Source: Streptomyces sp. WM6378 (lineage in GTDB: Bacteria > Actinomycetota > Actinomycetes > Streptomycetales > Streptomycetaceae). From it: DNA of 64,000 nucleotides. Position numbers and translations under genes: made by a program. The stretch lies in NCBI RefSeq assembly GCF_001279695.1, contig NZ_LGDD01000339.1:167194-231193 (forward strand), written 5' to 3'. Position 1 is the first letter of the stretch. Each line of letters opens with the position of its first letter. The notes under the pieces were generated by a model. That model had not been told where the DNA came from. It saw only the letters and a list, made by a program, of their open reading frames with translations, and did no database searches. Below, piece by piece: positions 63,233 through 64,000 of this stretch.

Positions 63233-63808
63233 TTACTCCGCCGCCCGGACCCGCTCGTGGTGCAGGAGGACGACGCCGTTGCCGAAGGTGCGGGTCTCGA
63301 CGAGGCGCAGCTTGTGCGTGTCGGCGTACGAGGTCGAAAAGAGGCGCTTGCCGGTGCCGAGCAGGACCGGGTGGACGTAGAGGCGGTACTCGTCGATGAG
63401 GTCGTGGCGCCTGAACGTGGCGGCGAGATTCGCCCCGCCGATCACGAGGTCCCCGCCGGGGCGCGCCTTGAGCTCCTCGATCTCCGTCGGGACGACCTCG
63501 TGTTTGACCGTGGTGTTCCAGTCGGCCTTCTGGAGGGTCCGGGAGTACACGATCTTCGGCATCTCCCGCCAGATTCCGGCGAATTCGACCACCGGCGGGG
63601 AGGCGGAAGGGTCGGTGTCGGCGGTGGGCCAGTACTCGGCCATGAGCTCGTGGGTCACGCGCCCGCTGATGAAGGCGCCCATGGGCCTGAGCTGTTCGTT
63701 GAGGTACCCGTGCAGCTCGTCGTCGACCATGTGCCAGTCGATTTCGCCCTCGGGCCCCGCGAAAAAGCCGTCGAGAGAGACCGACATGGGAAGGATGATC
63801 TTTCTCAT
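63233..63808 (-). CDS. DHFR/RibD C-terminal-domain family reductase
   Basis: A 191-aa protein with the dihydrofolate-reductase-like fold of RibD C-terminal proteins. It has MRKIILPMSVSLDGFFAGPEGEIDWHM at the N-terminus, AFISGRVTHELMAEYWP, DLVIGGANLAATFRRHDLIDEYRLYVHPVLLGTGKRLF (the NADPH and fold signature), and a final short strand. It probably reduces a pteridine-like or other small substrate with NADPH. AGGTGA lies six bases before ATG 63808; GTG 63817 is also in frame. It is the promoter-proximal gene of a pair with the deaminase, hinting at base or pterin salvage. Confidence 0.9.
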   Translation of the reverse strand: MRKIILPMSVSLDGFFAGPEGEIDWHMVDDELHGYLNEQLRPMGAFISGRVTHELMAEYWPTADTDPSASPPVVEFAGIWREMPKIVYSRTLQKADWNTTVKHEVVPTEIEELKARPGGDLVIGGANLAATFRRHDLIDEYRLYVHPVLLGTGKRLFSTSYADTHKLRLVETRTFGNGVVLLHHERVRAAE

Positions 63809-63906
63809 CGCAGTCACCTGCGCGACGATACGCCCGCCCCTGCCGACATCCCCGTCAACGGCGCCCGCTCTTCTTCGTGTGTTTCGACGCCCTGCGCGCA
63901 GCGCTA

Positions 63907-64000
63907 GTGCTGTGACCGCATAGGTTCACCGGGTTGCTGCGTGCCTGTCGAGGGCGGCTCAGCGATCGGCATCGGAGAGTGGTCCGGCCTTGGTGACAAC
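63907..64000. mobile_element. Possible terminal segment of an insertion sequence (cut by window)
   Basis: The segment beginning CTAGTGCTGTGACCGCATAG at 63905 and continuing to the edge lacks coding sequence. It resembles, from memory only, terminal sequences seen next to Streptomyces transposase genes. A CTAG target-like tetranucleotide stands at its start. The other end and any transposase lie outside the window, so this is a weak call. Confidence 0.22.

Overview
The window looks like about 64 kb of chromosome from a Streptomyces or a very close relative. It is very GC-rich with third-position GC bias, uses many GTG and some TTG starts, and contains families typical of that group: a DUF5133 protein, a ScbR/ArpA-like TetR regulator, a class-E-type LAETG sortase substrate, a self-sufficient CYP102-type P450, and Tat-exported enzymes. 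No rRNA gene, canonical tRNA, CRISPR array, prophage block or complete insertion sequence was found. A possible insertion-sequence end sits at the right edge.

Layout. 1-9.5 kb: a truncated serine hydrolase, an SDR, a 54-aa protein, a UvrA2-type ABC protein, a VOC protein, a drug exporter divergent from an Lrp/AsnC regulator, and DUF5133 and PRC-barrel proteins. 9.7-16.3 kb: an aldehyde dehydrogenase, an APH-type kinase, a short TPR-like protein, an ABC ATPase translationally coupled to leuA, a leucine-rich leader peptide with an attenuator, and a divergent GntR regulator. 16.3-20.2 kb: CsbD, an MHS transporter, a MarR-GNAT fusion whose operator covers its own start codon, and two tandem tRNA-like noncoding elements 200 bp apart. 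20.2-30.7 kb: a P450, glutaminase, tautomerase, alpha/beta hydrolase, exporter/LysR pair, amidase, lipoprotein and a His-rich methyltransferase. Several of these have clear palindromic operators upstream.

30.8-44.3 kb: cystathionine beta-synthase (leaderless), a DUF1232 protein, an unusual pair made of an anchored solute-binding protein and a large P-loop ATPase with no permease, an APC permease, a GH25 muramidase without a signal peptide, a wall-anchored phospholipase C/acid phosphatase-like enzyme, and efeB-efeO for iron uptake. 44.5-50.4 kb: a quinone oxidoreductase, the CYP102-type P450-reductase fusion divergent from a PAS-LuxR regulator, and an ATP-grasp ligase. 50.6-64 kb: two secreted TIM-barrel glycosidase-like proteins, a membrane molybdopterin oxidoreductase, a secreted adenosine deaminase, a two-component system followed by the ScbR-like TetR gene, a secreted ETX/MTX2 (aerolysin-like) pore-forming protein, a HAD protein, a yeast-type cytosine deaminase and a DHFR/RibD-like reductase.

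The most worthwhile items for follow-up are the tandem tRNA-like elements, the aerolysin-like toxin, the ATPase plus anchored binding-protein pair, the leuA attenuator, and the set of perfect operator palindromes next to uncharacterised regulators. Gene starts were chosen from ribosome binding sites and family lengths. Functions were assigned by motif reading only.
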